Positions 25,681 through 34,363 are shown, numbered from the stretch's first letter. The stretch: DNA of 64,000 nucleotides from JANQMX01 sp965247175 (GCA_965247175.1 OZ252006.1:1922001-1986000); one strand, 5' to 3'. The notes: generated by a model from the letters alone, not told the origin. Translations and numbers: made by a program.

Positions 25681-27636
25681 ATGACCATACGCCGACGTAC
25701 GGTCGTGGGCGCACTCGCAGCCACGTCTGCCTTTGCCGGACTGCGGCCACGCCTCGCCTGGAGCCAGAACATGACCGACGCCCCCGATACGATTCTCAGA
25801 AACGGCCGCGTCACGACCCTCGATCCGAGCCAACCCGAGGCGACCGCAATCGCCGTCAAAGACGGGCTGGTGGCGGCTACCGGCAGCGATGCGGACATCA
25901 TGCCGATGGCCAGCGCCACGACCGAGGTGATCGACCTCGGCGGACGCCGTGTCATCCCGGGCCTCAATGACAGCCACACCCATCTCATCCGCGGCGGGCT
26001 GAACTACAACATGGAGCTGCGCTGGGAGAACGTGCCGTCGGTGGCGGATGCACTCCGCATGCTGAAGGATCAGGCCGACCGCACGCCGGCCCCGCAGTGG
26101 GTCAGGGTCGTCGGCGGCTGGTCGGAGTTCCAGTTCGCCGAGCGCCGCATGCCGACCTTGGAAGAGATCAACGCGGCCGCGCCCGACACACCGGTCTTCA
26201 TTCTTCACCTCTACGGCCGCGCCCTGCTCAACCAAGCCGCGCTCAATGCGCTGGGCATGACGAAGGATACGCCCAATCCGCCGGGCGGCACGATCGAACG
26301 GGATGCCGCCGGCAATCCCACGGGCCTGTTGCTGGCCACGCCCTCGGCCTTCATTCTCTATTCGACCTTGGCGCGGGGACCGAAGCTGCCGGTCGAAGAC
26401 CAGATCAACTCGACCCGCCACTACATGCGGGAGATGAACCGCCTCGGCATTACCTCGGTGATCGACGCCGGCGGCGGCGGACAGAACTTCCCCGAGGACT
26501 ACGACGTCATTCAGCGGCTGCACGACGATGGCCAGCTCACCCTGCGCATTGCCTACAACCTCTTTGCCCAAAATCCCGGCGGCGAGCTTTCCGACTATGA
26601 GCGCTGGGTCGCGATGACGGAGCCGGGTGCCGGCTCGGACATGCTGCGCATGAACGGGGCTGGCGAGAACCTCACTTGGTCGGCGGCCGATTTCGAGAAC
26701 TTCCTGGAGCCGCGGCCGGACCTAGGGCCGACCATGGAGGAAAGCCTGGAGCCCATCGTGGCGCTGCTTGCCTCGAACAAATGGCCCTTCCGCATCCACG
26801 CCACCTATGACGAGACCATCGATCGTTTCCTGACGGTCTTCGAGCGCGTGAATGGCCGCCAGCCCTTCGAGACCCGCTTCATCATCGACCACGCCGAGAC
26901 CATCAGCCCGCGCAACATCGAGCGCATCAAGGCGCTGGGCGGCGGCATCGCCATCCAGCACCGCATGGCCTTCCAGGGCGAGTACTTCGTCGAGCGCTAC
27001 GGGGCAGAAGCCGCGGAAGCGACACCACCGATCGGCCGCATGCTCGAGATGGGTCTTCCGGTCGGGGCGGGAACCGACGCCACGCGCGTTGCCTCCTACG
27101 ATCCCTGGGTCGGGCTCTACTGGCTCACGACGGGCAAGACGCTTGGCGGCATGCCACTCTATCACGAAGACAACGTGCTGGAGCGCGAGACCGCGCTCAG
27201 GCTCTGGACCCATGGCTCGGCCTGGTTCTCCGGCGAGGCGGACGTCAAAGGCACGTTGGCGCCCGGCATGTACGCCGATCTCGCAGCCCTCTCGGCTGAC
27301 TACATGTCGGTACCGCCCGAAGAGATCCGCCGCATCAACGCGGTTCTCACCATGGTGGGCGGCGAGGTCGTCTATGGCGAGCAGGAGTTCACCGATCTTG
27401 CACCGCCCTTGCCGCCGGCCTCACCCGACTGGAGTCCGGTCGACGTGGCGCCGAGCCCGGGGATGCGTGCAGAAGCGACGGGCGCGCCCACCTACGCGAG
27501 AGCCTGTCATGACGGCTGCAGCAATCACTGCAGCCTGCACGGCCACGATCATCAGATCGCTTGGGCCAAGCCCCTTCCGGTTGCCGACAAGAAGAGCTTC
27601 TGGGGGGCGCTCGGCTGCTCGTGCTTTGCAGTTTGA
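25681..27636 (+). CDS. Tat-exported YtcJ-like amidohydrolase
   Basis: A 651-residue metal-dependent hydrolase. The N-terminus IRRRTVVGALAATSAFAGLRPRLAWS is a twin-arginine signal, so it folds in the cytoplasm and is exported. The mature part is an amidohydrolase_3 (YtcJ type): VIPGLNDSHTHLIRGG gives the first metal His pair, FIIDHAETI a later metal His, and VGAGTDATRVASYDPW the Asp. The C-terminus ends in a Cys-rich tail, ACHDGCSNHCSLHGH through GCSCFAV. The downstream trace at 32046 preserves this same tail. The substrate is unknown; it lies between a YcaC-like hydrolase and a SnoaL-like protein. Confidence 0.88.
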   Translation: MTIRRRTVVGALAATSAFAGLRPRLAWSQNMTDAPDTILRNGRVTTLDPSQPEATAIAVKDGLVAATGSDADIMPMASATTEVIDLGGRRVIPGLNDSHTHLIRGGLNYNMELRWENVPSVADALRMLKDQADRTPAPQWVRVVGGWSEFQFAERRMPTLEEINAAAPDTPVFILHLYGRALLNQAALNALGMTKDTPNPPGGTIERDAAGNPTGLLLATPSAFILYSTLARGPKLPVEDQINSTRHYMREMNRLGITSVIDAGGGGQNFPEDYDVIQRLHDDGQLTLRIAYNLFAQNPGGELSDYERWVAMTEPGAGSDMLRMNGAGENLTWSAADFENFLEPRPDLGPTMEESLEPIVALLASNKWPFRIHATYDETIDRFLTVFERVNGRQPFETRFIIDHAETISPRNIERIKALGGGIAIQHRMAFQGEYFVERYGAEAAEATPPIGRMLEMGLPVGAGTDATRVASYDPWVGLYWLTTGKTLGGMPLYHEDNVLERETALRLWTHGSAWFSGEADVKGTLAPGMYADLAALSADYMSVPPEEIRRINAVLTMVGGEVVYGEQEFTDLAPPLPPASPDWSPVDVAPSPGMRAEATGAPTYARACHDGCSNHCSLHGHDHQIAWAKPLPVADKKSFWGALGCSCFAV

Positions 27637-27677
27637 CCATCTGCGACTGGTGCAACGAACGGCGCGCGGAGCACGAC

Positions 27678-28130
27678 ATGAGCGAGATGACCGACAATGA
27701 ACGGAAAGAACTGGTCCTGAGTTATCTTCGGGCGTTCGACAACAACGGTACGTTGCCAGACGGAACGTCGATACTCGATCTCTTCAGTGAAGATGCCACG
27801 GTTTACTTTCCGAAATGGGGCGTTGCGCACGGCCACGAAGAGATTGGGCGCCTGTTCGCCGATGTCGGTGAGACCATCATTGAGATTCGCCACCGGTATG
27901 ACGCGGTGCGTTGGGTGCTAACGGGGTCGGATCTGCTTGCCGCAGAAGGTGAGAGTCAGGGCGTTCATCGCGACGGAGCATGGAACGCCGGCGAGCCGGA
28001 GAGCGGTCCTGGACGCTGGTGCGACGTTTTCGAGTTCGACCGCGGGAGGATCAGTCGCTGCTTCATTTATCTTGATCCCGACTATGGCGGCCGTGATGTC
28101 GCACGCTACCCCTGGCTCGCCGCCAAGTAA
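27678..28130 (+). CDS. SnoaL/NTF2-like protein
   Basis: A 150-residue small alpha+beta barrel protein. ELVLSYLRAFDNNG is the opening helix, then ILDLFSEDATVYFPKWGVAHGHEEIGRLFADVG and a C-terminal DVFEFDRGRISRCFIYLDPDYGGRDV, the usual SnoaL_2-type order. Members bind or isomerise small molecules in a cone-shaped pocket. The ATG at 27678 follows GGAG by 6 nt; another ATG three codons on is possible. It starts 41 bp after the amidohydrolase and is probably in the same operon. Confidence 0.82.
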   Translation: MSEMTDNERKELVLSYLRAFDNNGTLPDGTSILDLFSEDATVYFPKWGVAHGHEEIGRLFADVGETIIEIRHRYDAVRWVLTGSDLLAAEGESQGVHRDGAWNAGEPESGPGRWCDVFEFDRGRISRCFIYLDPDYGGRDVARYPWLAAK

Positions 28131-28173
28131 TTGCGCCTGAAATGCGAACGTATCCGTCGACAGGGCTAGAGCA

Positions 28174-29829
28174 TTGAAAACGGGCGTCGAGGCTCAGCCG
28201 GCCACCGTAGCGACCGCTTCGGCTTGGTCCCCATTCCGCTATCGCGCTTTTGCGCTGCTGTGGACTGCCACACTGATCTCCAGCATTGGCACTTGGATGC
28301 ACGAGGTCGGCGCCGGCTGGCTTATGACGACGCTTAACCCCTCGCCGGCAATCGTCGCGCTGGTTCAGGCTGCCACAACCGCCCCAATCTTCCTCTTCGC
28401 GCTCTTTGCCGGCGCGCTCGCGGACCGAGTCGACCGTCGTCGCTTCCTCGTTGTCGTCAATGTCGTCCTCACGGCAATCGTCGGGGCGATGGCTGCGCTC
28501 ACCGCAGCGGATGCGATGACGCCGACGCTGCTCCTGACCTTCACCTTTGCAATCGGTACGGGCGCGGCGTTGATGGCGCCGGCCTGGCAGGCGGTGGTGC
28601 CGAGCCTTGTGCCACGCGAGAGCCTTCAGCCGGCAATCGCGCTCAACTCAATGGGCATCAACATTGCGCGGGCCATCGGGCCAGCATTTGCAGGTTTTCT
28701 TATCTCCGCTGTCGCGCTGTCGGCACCGTTCATCGTCAACGCCGCCAGCCACCTGGTCATCATCGCTGCACTGCTGCTTTGGAGACCGGAAGCAACAGCC
28801 AAGCGCACTCTTCCGCCTGAGCCGCTTCTTGGGGCGATGGCAACGGGCATACGGCATGCGAGCCACAACGATGCCTTGAAGGCCACGCTGTTGCGCTCCT
28901 TCGGCTTCTTTACCTTCGCCAGCGCTTATTGGGCGCTGCTACCTCTTGTTGCGCGCGATATCGAGGGTGGCGGAGCGGAACTGTATGGCGTTCTCCTCGC
29001 TGCAATTGGTGGCGGCGCGGTGGCCGGTGCGCTCGCCTTGCCGTACATCCGCAAGAACGTCGATGCAAACAGACTCGTTGCGGCCGGCACGCTGACGACG
29101 GCGCTTGCGATGGCGTTGCTGGGCATCGCCCAAGACGCCGTGTTCGCTTTGCCGGCAGCAGTACTGGGCGGGCTCGGTTGGATCACGGTCCTCACCAGCC
29201 TGAACGTATCTGCCCAAACCGCACTGCCGAACTGGATTCGTGCCCGCGGCCTTGCCATTGCACTCATGGTCTTCTTCGGTTGCATGGCGGCCGGATCTGC
29301 CGTCTGGGGTCAGGTCGCGACCTCGACCTCGATTTCTATGGCACTCCTTATCGCTGCTGCGGGAGCCGTCATCGCGATACCGCTCACTTGGCGCGCCAAG
29401 CTGGGCCAAGGCGAAAACCTCGATCTCACACCGGCCATGAGTTGGCCCGAACCCGTTGTTTCGGAAGACATCGCCGCCAGTCCCGATCGCGGCCCCGTCA
29501 TGGTGACCATTCGCTACCGGATCGACGAAGCGCAGTCCGAGACCTTCTTGGCAACCATGCGCGAACTCTCGCACGAGCGCTATCGCGACGGCGCCCATGA
29601 CTGGGGCATCTATCAGGATGCAGCCGACTCGCAGACATGGATCGAGTGGTTCTTCCTGCCTAGCTGGGCGGAACATCTCAGACAGCACGAACGGGCAACG
29701 AAGCACGACGAGGATACTCACGTGCGCGCCCGCAAGTTCCATCGAGGCAGCGAACCACCAGAGGTGAACCATTACTTGGCCCCGGCGCGACGGACCAATC
29801 AACGTCCGGACCGGGGAGATGCCTCATGA
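28174..29829 (+). CDS. MFS transporter (MFS_3/EntS-like) with C-terminal monooxygenase-like domain
   Basis: A 551-residue protein. Residues ~15-410 form a 12-helix MFS carrier of the enterobactin-exporter-like group (RYRAFALLWTATLISSIGTWMHEVGAGWLM at the start; ADRVDRRRFL as motif A). After ~420 comes a soluble ~95-residue domain (MVTIRYRIDEAQSETFLATMREL ... SWAEHLRQHERATKHD) that resembles the antibiotic-biosynthesis-monooxygenase ferredoxin-like fold. This fusion is known in the family. Start is TTG with AGGG 8 nt before. The soluble domain would lie in the cytoplasm or periplasm depending on topology. It is the transporter of the accessory run; the cargo is unknown. Confidence 0.87.
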   Translation: MKTGVEAQPATVATASAWSPFRYRAFALLWTATLISSIGTWMHEVGAGWLMTTLNPSPAIVALVQAATTAPIFLFALFAGALADRVDRRRFLVVVNVVLTAIVGAMAALTAADAMTPTLLLTFTFAIGTGAALMAPAWQAVVPSLVPRESLQPAIALNSMGINIARAIGPAFAGFLISAVALSAPFIVNAASHLVIIAALLLWRPEATAKRTLPPEPLLGAMATGIRHASHNDALKATLLRSFGFFTFASAYWALLPLVARDIEGGGAELYGVLLAAIGGGAVAGALALPYIRKNVDANRLVAAGTLTTALAMALLGIAQDAVFALPAAVLGGLGWITVLTSLNVSAQTALPNWIRARGLAIALMVFFGCMAAGSAVWGQVATSTSISMALLIAAAGAVIAIPLTWRAKLGQGENLDLTPAMSWPEPVVSEDIAASPDRGPVMVTIRYRIDEAQSETFLATMRELSHERYRDGAHDWGIYQDAADSQTWIEWFFLPSWAEHLRQHERATKHDEDTHVRARKFHRGSEPPEVNHYLAPARRTNQRPDRGDAS

Positions 29830-29926
29830 GAATCGCGCTTCGGTACCTAGCGATGGTCGGCGGGCGGATCGTTGTCGCCGTTGCAGGTCCGGGAAGTCCC
29901 TGTCTTCTGCGTAAGGAGCGTTTGTC

Positions 29927-30625
29927 GTGATCGTTGTCCGCGACCGGCATAGCCGAGGCCATACCGACATGGGCTGGCTTGACAGCCGCCATACCTTTTC
30001 CTTCGGCCACTACATGGATCCGGAGCACATGGGTTTCGGCGCGCTCCGGGTGATCAATGACGATCGGGTGGCGCCGGGCGCCGGCTTCGGCGAACACGGC
30101 CATCAGGACATGGAGATCATCTCTGACGTTCTCCAAGGGGCGCTCGAGCACAAGGACAGCATGGGCAATGGCTCGGTGATCGTACCGGGCGACGTGCAGC
30201 GCATGACCGCCGGGACCGGCGTCACCCATAGCGAGTTCAATGGCTCGAAGACTGAGCCGGTCCACTTTCTGCAGATTTGGGTTATTCCGGAAGCGCGTGG
30301 GATTGCGCCAAGCTACGAGCAGAAGCGCTTTCCGCGTGAGGAGATGACCGGGGCGCTGAGGCTAATTGCCGACCGCTCAGGTACAGACAACGCCGTCACC
30401 GTTCACCAGGACATCGCCGTCTATGCCGCCGAGCTCTCCGAGGACGAGCAGGTAAGCCACTTGTTCGCGAAAGGGCGACGCGGCTGGCTGCACGTCGCAC
30501 GCGGGATCGTTCGCCTGAACGGTGACGAGCTGCGCGAAGGAGACGGCGCCGCCATCGCCGACGAGCGTGAGATCGTCCTGGATACAGGTCATCGCGGCGA
30601 AGTGCTGCTCTTCGATCTCGAATAA
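29927..30625 (+). CDS. Pirin family protein (YhhW-like)
   Basis: A 232-residue bicupin. The N-terminal cupin holds the metal site: GFGEHGHQDMEIISDVLQG supplies two His, and GVTHSEFNGS supplies the His-x-Glu pair. A PVHFLQIWVIPEARGIAPSYEQ segment follows, the classic end of the pirin core. E. coli YhhW, of similar length, is a quercetin 2,3-dioxygenase in vitro; many pirins have no known substrate. The start is GTG after AAGGAGC. It lies 97 bp after the MFS gene and 3 bp before the outer-membrane channel gene. Confidence 0.92.
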   Translation: MIVVRDRHSRGHTDMGWLDSRHTFSFGHYMDPEHMGFGALRVINDDRVAPGAGFGEHGHQDMEIISDVLQGALEHKDSMGNGSVIVPGDVQRMTAGTGVTHSEFNGSKTEPVHFLQIWVIPEARGIAPSYEQKRFPREEMTGALRLIADRSGTDNAVTVHQDIAVYAAELSEDEQVSHLFAKGRRGWLHVARGIVRLNGDELREGDGAAIADEREIVLDTGHRGEVLLFDLE

Positions 30626-30628
30626 GCC

Positions 30629-32026
30629 ATGCGTTGGCTATGCCTGATGTTTGCGGTGATTGTTCTCGACCTCTCCGCCGTCTCGGCGCAGGCCGAAGAG
30701 GACTGCCACGTAGCGCCAAGCAAGTTGCGGTATCAAGATAACATCGATTGCTTCCGCGATCCCCAGAACCGCCAGAACATCCCCGGCGCCTTCAAGTTCA
30801 TCCCCCTGGACGCTACTGGCAGCGCCTATCTCAGCTTGGGTGGGGAGATCCGCCAGCGTTACGAATACACGCACGACCCCCTGTTCGGGGAGGACCCGCA
30901 GGACGAGGCCGGTGTATGGCTGCAACGCTACACGCTTCACGGTGATCTGCACCTCGGTCCGAACGTCCGTGTCTTCGGCCAGCTCTTGAGCGCCTTGGAG
31001 CGCGGTCGCGCGGGTGGTCCGAGTCCAGTCGACGAAAATGAGCTGACTCTTCAGAACGCCTTCGTCGACCTCTCGTTCGAGCCGGCTGAAGATGCGGAAC
31101 TCACCCTCCGCACTGGCCGGCAGGAACTGCAATACGGCTCCGGGCGCCTGGTCGATGTGCGGGAAGGACCGAATGTCCGCCGCACTTTCGATGCCGCACG
31201 CATGATTTTCGAGTTTCCGGACTGGCGCATCGATGCGTTGGCCGCACGGCCGCTCACGCCGCGAACCGATGTCTTTGACGATAAGGCCAATGACGATCAG
31301 GCGCTTTGGGGGGCTTATGCCACCGGCGGAAGCGATCTCCTCCCCTACGGCAATCTCGATCTCTACTACCTCGGCTTCGAAGATGATGAGGGCACATTTG
31401 TGGAAGGAACCGCTCGCGAACGCCGCCATTCGCTGGGCGCCCGCTTCTATGGCGAAGACAGTGGCTGGGACTGGAACTGGGAGGGGCTCTATCAGTTCGG
31501 CAGCTTCGGTTCCGGTGATATCTCTGCCTGGACGGTCGCCAGCGAGACAGGCTTCACGGTCGCAGACGTGCCATGGCGGCCGCGTATTGCGCTGAGCGCC
31601 AACATCGCCAGCGGCGACGACGATCCGAACGATGCCGATCTCGGGACATTCAATCCACTGTTCCCGCGCGGAAACTACTTCTCCGAAGCTGCGGTGCTGG
31701 GCCCACGCAACTTCTTCAACCTGCATACCTTCGTCACAGTACAGCCGACCGACGCATGGTCGCTCACGACCGATGCAAACTTCTTTTGGCGCCTCGAGAC
31801 TGAGGACGGTGTCTATTCGCCAGCAGGCCAGGTGATCCGCGAGCCCTCGGGAAGCGATGAACGCTTTGTCGGCTCCGCACTGTCGCTGACCTCTGAATAC
31901 GAGCTTGCCGACAATCTGACCTTTACGGCGATCTACACGCACTTCTTTGCTGGCGACTTCATTCGCGAGACGGGATCGTCCGAGGACATCGATTTCATCG
32001 AGCTAACGCTACGTTTGAGATTCTAA
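30629..32026 (+). CDS. Alginate-export-family outer membrane channel
   Basis: A 465-residue protein with a signal peptide (MRWLCLMFAVIVLDLSAVSAQA) and an alternating amphipathic pattern throughout, consistent with a beta-barrel. Family features are GGEIRQRYEYTHDPLFG, the RTGRQELQYGSGRLVDVREGPNVRRTFD strand pair and the C-terminal FIELTLRLRF, which ends in Phe as an outer-membrane sorting signal. The alginate export domain family includes AlgE but also many porins for unrelated solutes, and no alginate genes are nearby. It starts 3 bp after the pirin gene, so it is cotranscribed. It may serve the adjacent exporter. Confidence 0.83.
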   Translation: MRWLCLMFAVIVLDLSAVSAQAEEDCHVAPSKLRYQDNIDCFRDPQNRQNIPGAFKFIPLDATGSAYLSLGGEIRQRYEYTHDPLFGEDPQDEAGVWLQRYTLHGDLHLGPNVRVFGQLLSALERGRAGGPSPVDENELTLQNAFVDLSFEPAEDAELTLRTGRQELQYGSGRLVDVREGPNVRRTFDAARMIFEFPDWRIDALAARPLTPRTDVFDDKANDDQALWGAYATGGSDLLPYGNLDLYYLGFEDDEGTFVEGTARERRHSLGARFYGEDSGWDWNWEGLYQFGSFGSGDISAWTVASETGFTVADVPWRPRIALSANIASGDDDPNDADLGTFNPLFPRGNYFSEAAVLGPRNFFNLHTFVTVQPTDAWSLTTDANFFWRLETEDGVYSPAGQVIREPSGSDERFVGSALSLTSEYELADNLTFTAIYTHFFAGDFIRETGSSEDIDFIELTLRLRF

Positions 32027-32045
32027 TGATGTCGACGTGCGCCCT

Positions 32046-32135
32046 GATCACCCGTTCGCCTGGCGCAAGCCCATATCGATTGCCGATAAGAGGAGCTCCT
32101 GGCGCGCGTCCGGCTGCTCCTGCTTTGCAGTATAG
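32046..32135 (+). pseudogene. Stranded C-terminal tail of a second YtcJ-like amidohydrolase
   Basis: Just after the channel gene's stop, the + strand encodes DHPFAWRKPISIADKR then a GCSCFAV tail and a stop. This matches the last 29 residues of the intact amidohydrolase (DHQIAWAKPLPVADKK ... GCSCFAV) at 19 of 29 positions, and the DNA is alignable. Nothing upstream resembles the rest of the enzyme. The divergence means it came from a different paralogue, not from a recent copy. It indicates that a second amidohydrolase gene once ended here. Confidence 0.8.
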
Positions 32136-32143
32136 GGAAAGCG

Positions 32144-32986
32144 ATGCTCAAGACAGCACCTGCGGCGCTTCTCGCGCTCTTGCTCGGCACCGTACCGGCG
32201 CTCGGCGAGGCTCTGGAATTCAAGGGGCGCGTCGAGGCAGCACATCATGCCACGCTGTACAGCCATCTGGATGGCATCATTACCGCGATTGCTTTTGAAG
32301 GCGGCGAAGAGGTCACCGCTGGCGACCCCTTGATCACCGTCGATGCGGCGAAGTTCAAACTGGCCGTGGCAGAGGCCAAAGCTGCACTGGCACGGGCGCG
32401 CGCCAATCAGACTCTGGCAGAGCAGCAAGAGGCACGCGTAGGCGACCTCTCTGGTCGCGGCGTAGCGACCGAGGCGCGGCACGACGCGGCAAAGGCCGAG
32501 CTTGCCGTTGCCCACGCCGAAGCCCTGATGGCGGAAACCGCCCTCGAAGGTGCAGAGCTGGACCTGAAGCGGACCACCATCCGCGCGCCCATCTCTGGCT
32601 TTGTCAGCCGTCCCATGACTTCGGTCGGGACCTTCGTCGAGGCGGAGGCGGGGCCTCCGCTCGGCATCATCGTGCAGCTCGACCCGGCCCTCGTGGCCTA
32701 TCAGGTCCCCTACTCCGTGCGGCTTGAAACCATGGAAAGGAGCGGTGCAAAGACACTCGACGAGCTCTTCCAGCACATCACCTTGCGGCTGGTGCTGCCG
32801 AACGGCCAAGCCTACCCGCTGACCGCGCAGCCGCGCTTCGCGGACGCCACGGTCGACCCGGAAACAGGCGATCTGACGATCTGGGCGCACTTCGACAACC
32901 CGAACGGGATACTGCGACCGGGCATGAGTCTAACCGTGCTCTCCGAGGTGCCGCAGCAAGCGGGCGCCGACGCGCCGGCGCAATAG
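32144..32986 (+). CDS. HlyD/AcrA-type periplasmic adaptor without an adjacent pump
   Basis: A 280-residue membrane-fusion protein. A short signal-like N-terminus (LKTAPAALLALLLGTVPALGEA) is followed by a split lipoyl domain (HATLYSHLDGIITAIAFEGGEEVTAGDPLITVDA and RTTIRAPISGFVS), an alpha hairpin (AKAALARARANQTLAEQQEARVGD ...), and a beta-barrel domain with PEDTLTIWAHFDNPNGILRPGMSLTV-like end (SLTVLSEVP). Adaptors normally precede an RND or ABC pump, but the next gene is a surface protein. It may pair with the channel at 30629 and another pump, or be a leftover. Its start follows GGGAAAGC. Confidence 0.85.
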   Translation: MLKTAPAALLALLLGTVPALGEALEFKGRVEAAHHATLYSHLDGIITAIAFEGGEEVTAGDPLITVDAAKFKLAVAEAKAALARARANQTLAEQQEARVGDLSGRGVATEARHDAAKAELAVAHAEALMAETALEGAELDLKRTTIRAPISGFVSRPMTSVGTFVEAEAGPPLGIIVQLDPALVAYQVPYSVRLETMERSGAKTLDELFQHITLRLVLPNGQAYPLTAQPRFADATVDPETGDLTIWAHFDNPNGILRPGMSLTVLSEVPQQAGADAPAQ

Positions 32987-33291
32987 CGGCGGCGTCTCCC
33001 TGCCGACGTTCATGCGGCAGTTGCTGCCCGGCTGTAAGCCGGTGGTGCGACATCACGTGCCGGCTCGCGCCACCGAGAGCTAGCACCGCCAGGCGCCGCC
33101 AGCGTTAGGCTTTGTGACCGCGCTGTGATCGAAACGCCTGTGGCAGAGCTATGAGAAGCACAATGTCACTCCGGAATACCTGGCATTAGAAGTAAATAAT
33201 TCACAAAGTCAGGCTATCTCCTGGGCCGGGATGACTGTTTATAGGACTTTATTGTTTTTCGAAGCGTCCGAGCACCATGGAGGTCCGACTC
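32987..33291. other. Upstream region of the VPLPA-CTERM gene
   Basis: No gene. The right half (33170-33260) is AT-rich, with short A/T runs such as AAGTAAATAATTC and ATAGGACTTTATTG, and probably contains the promoter of the gene at 33292. ATGGAGGTCC supplies its ribosome site. Confidence 0.35.
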
Positions 33292-33795
33292 ATGAAGCTT
33301 CTGAATTGCGCCTTGGCTGCTGCCCTGGGCTTGTTCCTGACCCTGGGGTATGACCAGACGGCCGAGGCGGCGAGCGTCACGCTCGGCGGCCCCGCCGAAT
33401 TGGATTTTTCAATTGATGCCGGCGAGACCGACGACATCACCCTCACTCTCGCTGTGGACTTTGACGTGACGCTGACCTCCTACAGCTTGGTCGGCGATCC
33501 CTTCGACACCGCCACCCTGTCGGTCTTCGACGAAGGCTCCTCGACGGAAGTCTTCTCGCTGCCGCTGCTGGTCGGCGCCTCGCTGACCGGGCCGCTGGGC
33601 ACGCTGTCCGCGGGTGAGTACACTTTCAGTTTCTTCGATCCCGATGCGATCGTCAGCGGTGTGCTTTCCCTGGCGCTCGACCCGAGCGGCACGTCGCCGC
33701 AGCCGGTTCCGCTGCCGCCCGCAGCGCTGCTTTTCTTGTCGGCAATCGGCCTGGTGGCTGCTGCGCGCCGCTTTAGCCGCAACAAGGCAAGCTAA
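33292..33795 (+). CDS. VPLPA-CTERM sorting-signal surface protein
   Basis: A 167-residue exported protein. A signal peptide (MKLLNCALAAALGLFLTLG ... AEA) opens it, and the body is beta-rich and low in charge, with repeated Asp/Thr/Ser strands (FSIDAGETDDITLTLAVDFDVTLTSY). It ends in VPLPPAALLFLSAIG then VAAARRF: a VPLP motif, a membrane helix and basic residues. This is a variant of the PEP-CTERM/VPLPA-CTERM signal processed by exosortases, which places the protein at or outside the outer surface. No exosortase is in the window. The ATG at 33292 is preceded by GGAGG at 8 nt. A strong stem-loop follows. Confidence 0.83.
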   Translation: MKLLNCALAAALGLFLTLGYDQTAEAASVTLGGPAELDFSIDAGETDDITLTLAVDFDVTLTSYSLVGDPFDTATLSVFDEGSSTEVFSLPLLVGASLTGPLGTLSAGEYTFSFFDPDAIVSGVLSLALDPSGTSPQPVPLPPAALLFLSAIGLVAAARRFSRNKAS

Positions 33796-33825
33796 GCACT
33801 AACACCTCTTTGTCTCGAGAGCTTT

Positions 33826-33857
33826 AGCAGCCCGGAGCCTTCGCGCTCCGGGCTGCT
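33826..33857 (+). terminator. Stem-loop terminator after the VPLPA-CTERM gene
   Basis: AGCAGCCCGGAGC (33826-33838) pairs perfectly with GCTCCGGGCTGCT (33845-33857) around a 6-nt CTTCGC loop. The following bases are only mildly T-containing, but the position 30 bp after a stop codon supports a terminator role. Confidence 0.7.
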
Positions 33858-33942
33858 TCGCTATGCGTGCTGCCGTCGTCTGGACGCTGGGCAGGTCATT
33901 GGCGCACACTCCTGCGCTGACGCGGCGGCAAAGGCGAGCGCG

Positions 33943-34275
33943 ATGCCATTGGATGACTTTCGCCTCGGAGTCCTGATGCTGGAAACGCGCTTTCCGGGCG
34001 AGATCGGTAATCCGGAGACCTTCCCTTTTGCGGTCGACTACGAGCGCGTGCCGGGCGCCGTGGTCGATCGCGTCGTGAGCGGTAAGGCCTTGCCTGCCGA
34101 GCTGCAGCAGGTGTTCTGCGCCGCGGTGCGCCATCTCACAGACCGTGGCGCCAAGCTGATCGCAACCTCCTGCGGCTTTCTGGCCCCTCTGCAGACGGAG
34201 CTGGTGGCGGCCAGCGGACGGCCGGTGATCGCCTCCTCTCTCCTGCTGCTGCCCTTGCTGCGCAGCCGCTCTTAG
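33943..34275 (+). pseudogene. Truncated aspartate/glutamate racemase-family gene
   Basis: The 110-residue frame begins LGVLMLETRFPGEIGNPETFPFAVDYERVPG and continues to GAKLIATSCGFLAPLQTELVAASGRPVIASSLLLLP, the N-terminal half of Asp/Glu/hydantoin racemases with the first Cys in TSCGF. The family is normally about 220 residues with a second catalytic Cys in the C-terminal half; here the frame stops soon after, and no continuation is visible up to the next gene at 34364. It is probably a 3'-deleted gene. A functional short version cannot be excluded. Confidence 0.65.
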
Positions 34276-34306
34276 CGCGCCATCTGTGTGTTGAGGAGCA
34301 TTTGCG

Positions 34307-34333
34307 GGCTGTTAATTGCGCGGAGTGCAATAG
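34307..34333 (+). promoter_or_regulatory. Shared upstream element before ATP-grasp gene 1
   Basis: GGCTGTTAA, 12 nt, then CAATAG, with 30 nt from there to the ATG at 34364. The same pattern and spacing recurs before gene 2, suggesting a duplicated promoter. Confidence 0.45.
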
Positions 34334-34363
34334 TCTCTGCACGTCCTCAGCAATCCGGTCGAA

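Noticed and set aside
32144..32986. Pairing of this adaptor with the RND permease at 41294
   Set aside because: That permease already has its own adaptor 6 bp away on the opposite strand, and the two loci are 8 kb apart with different regulators.
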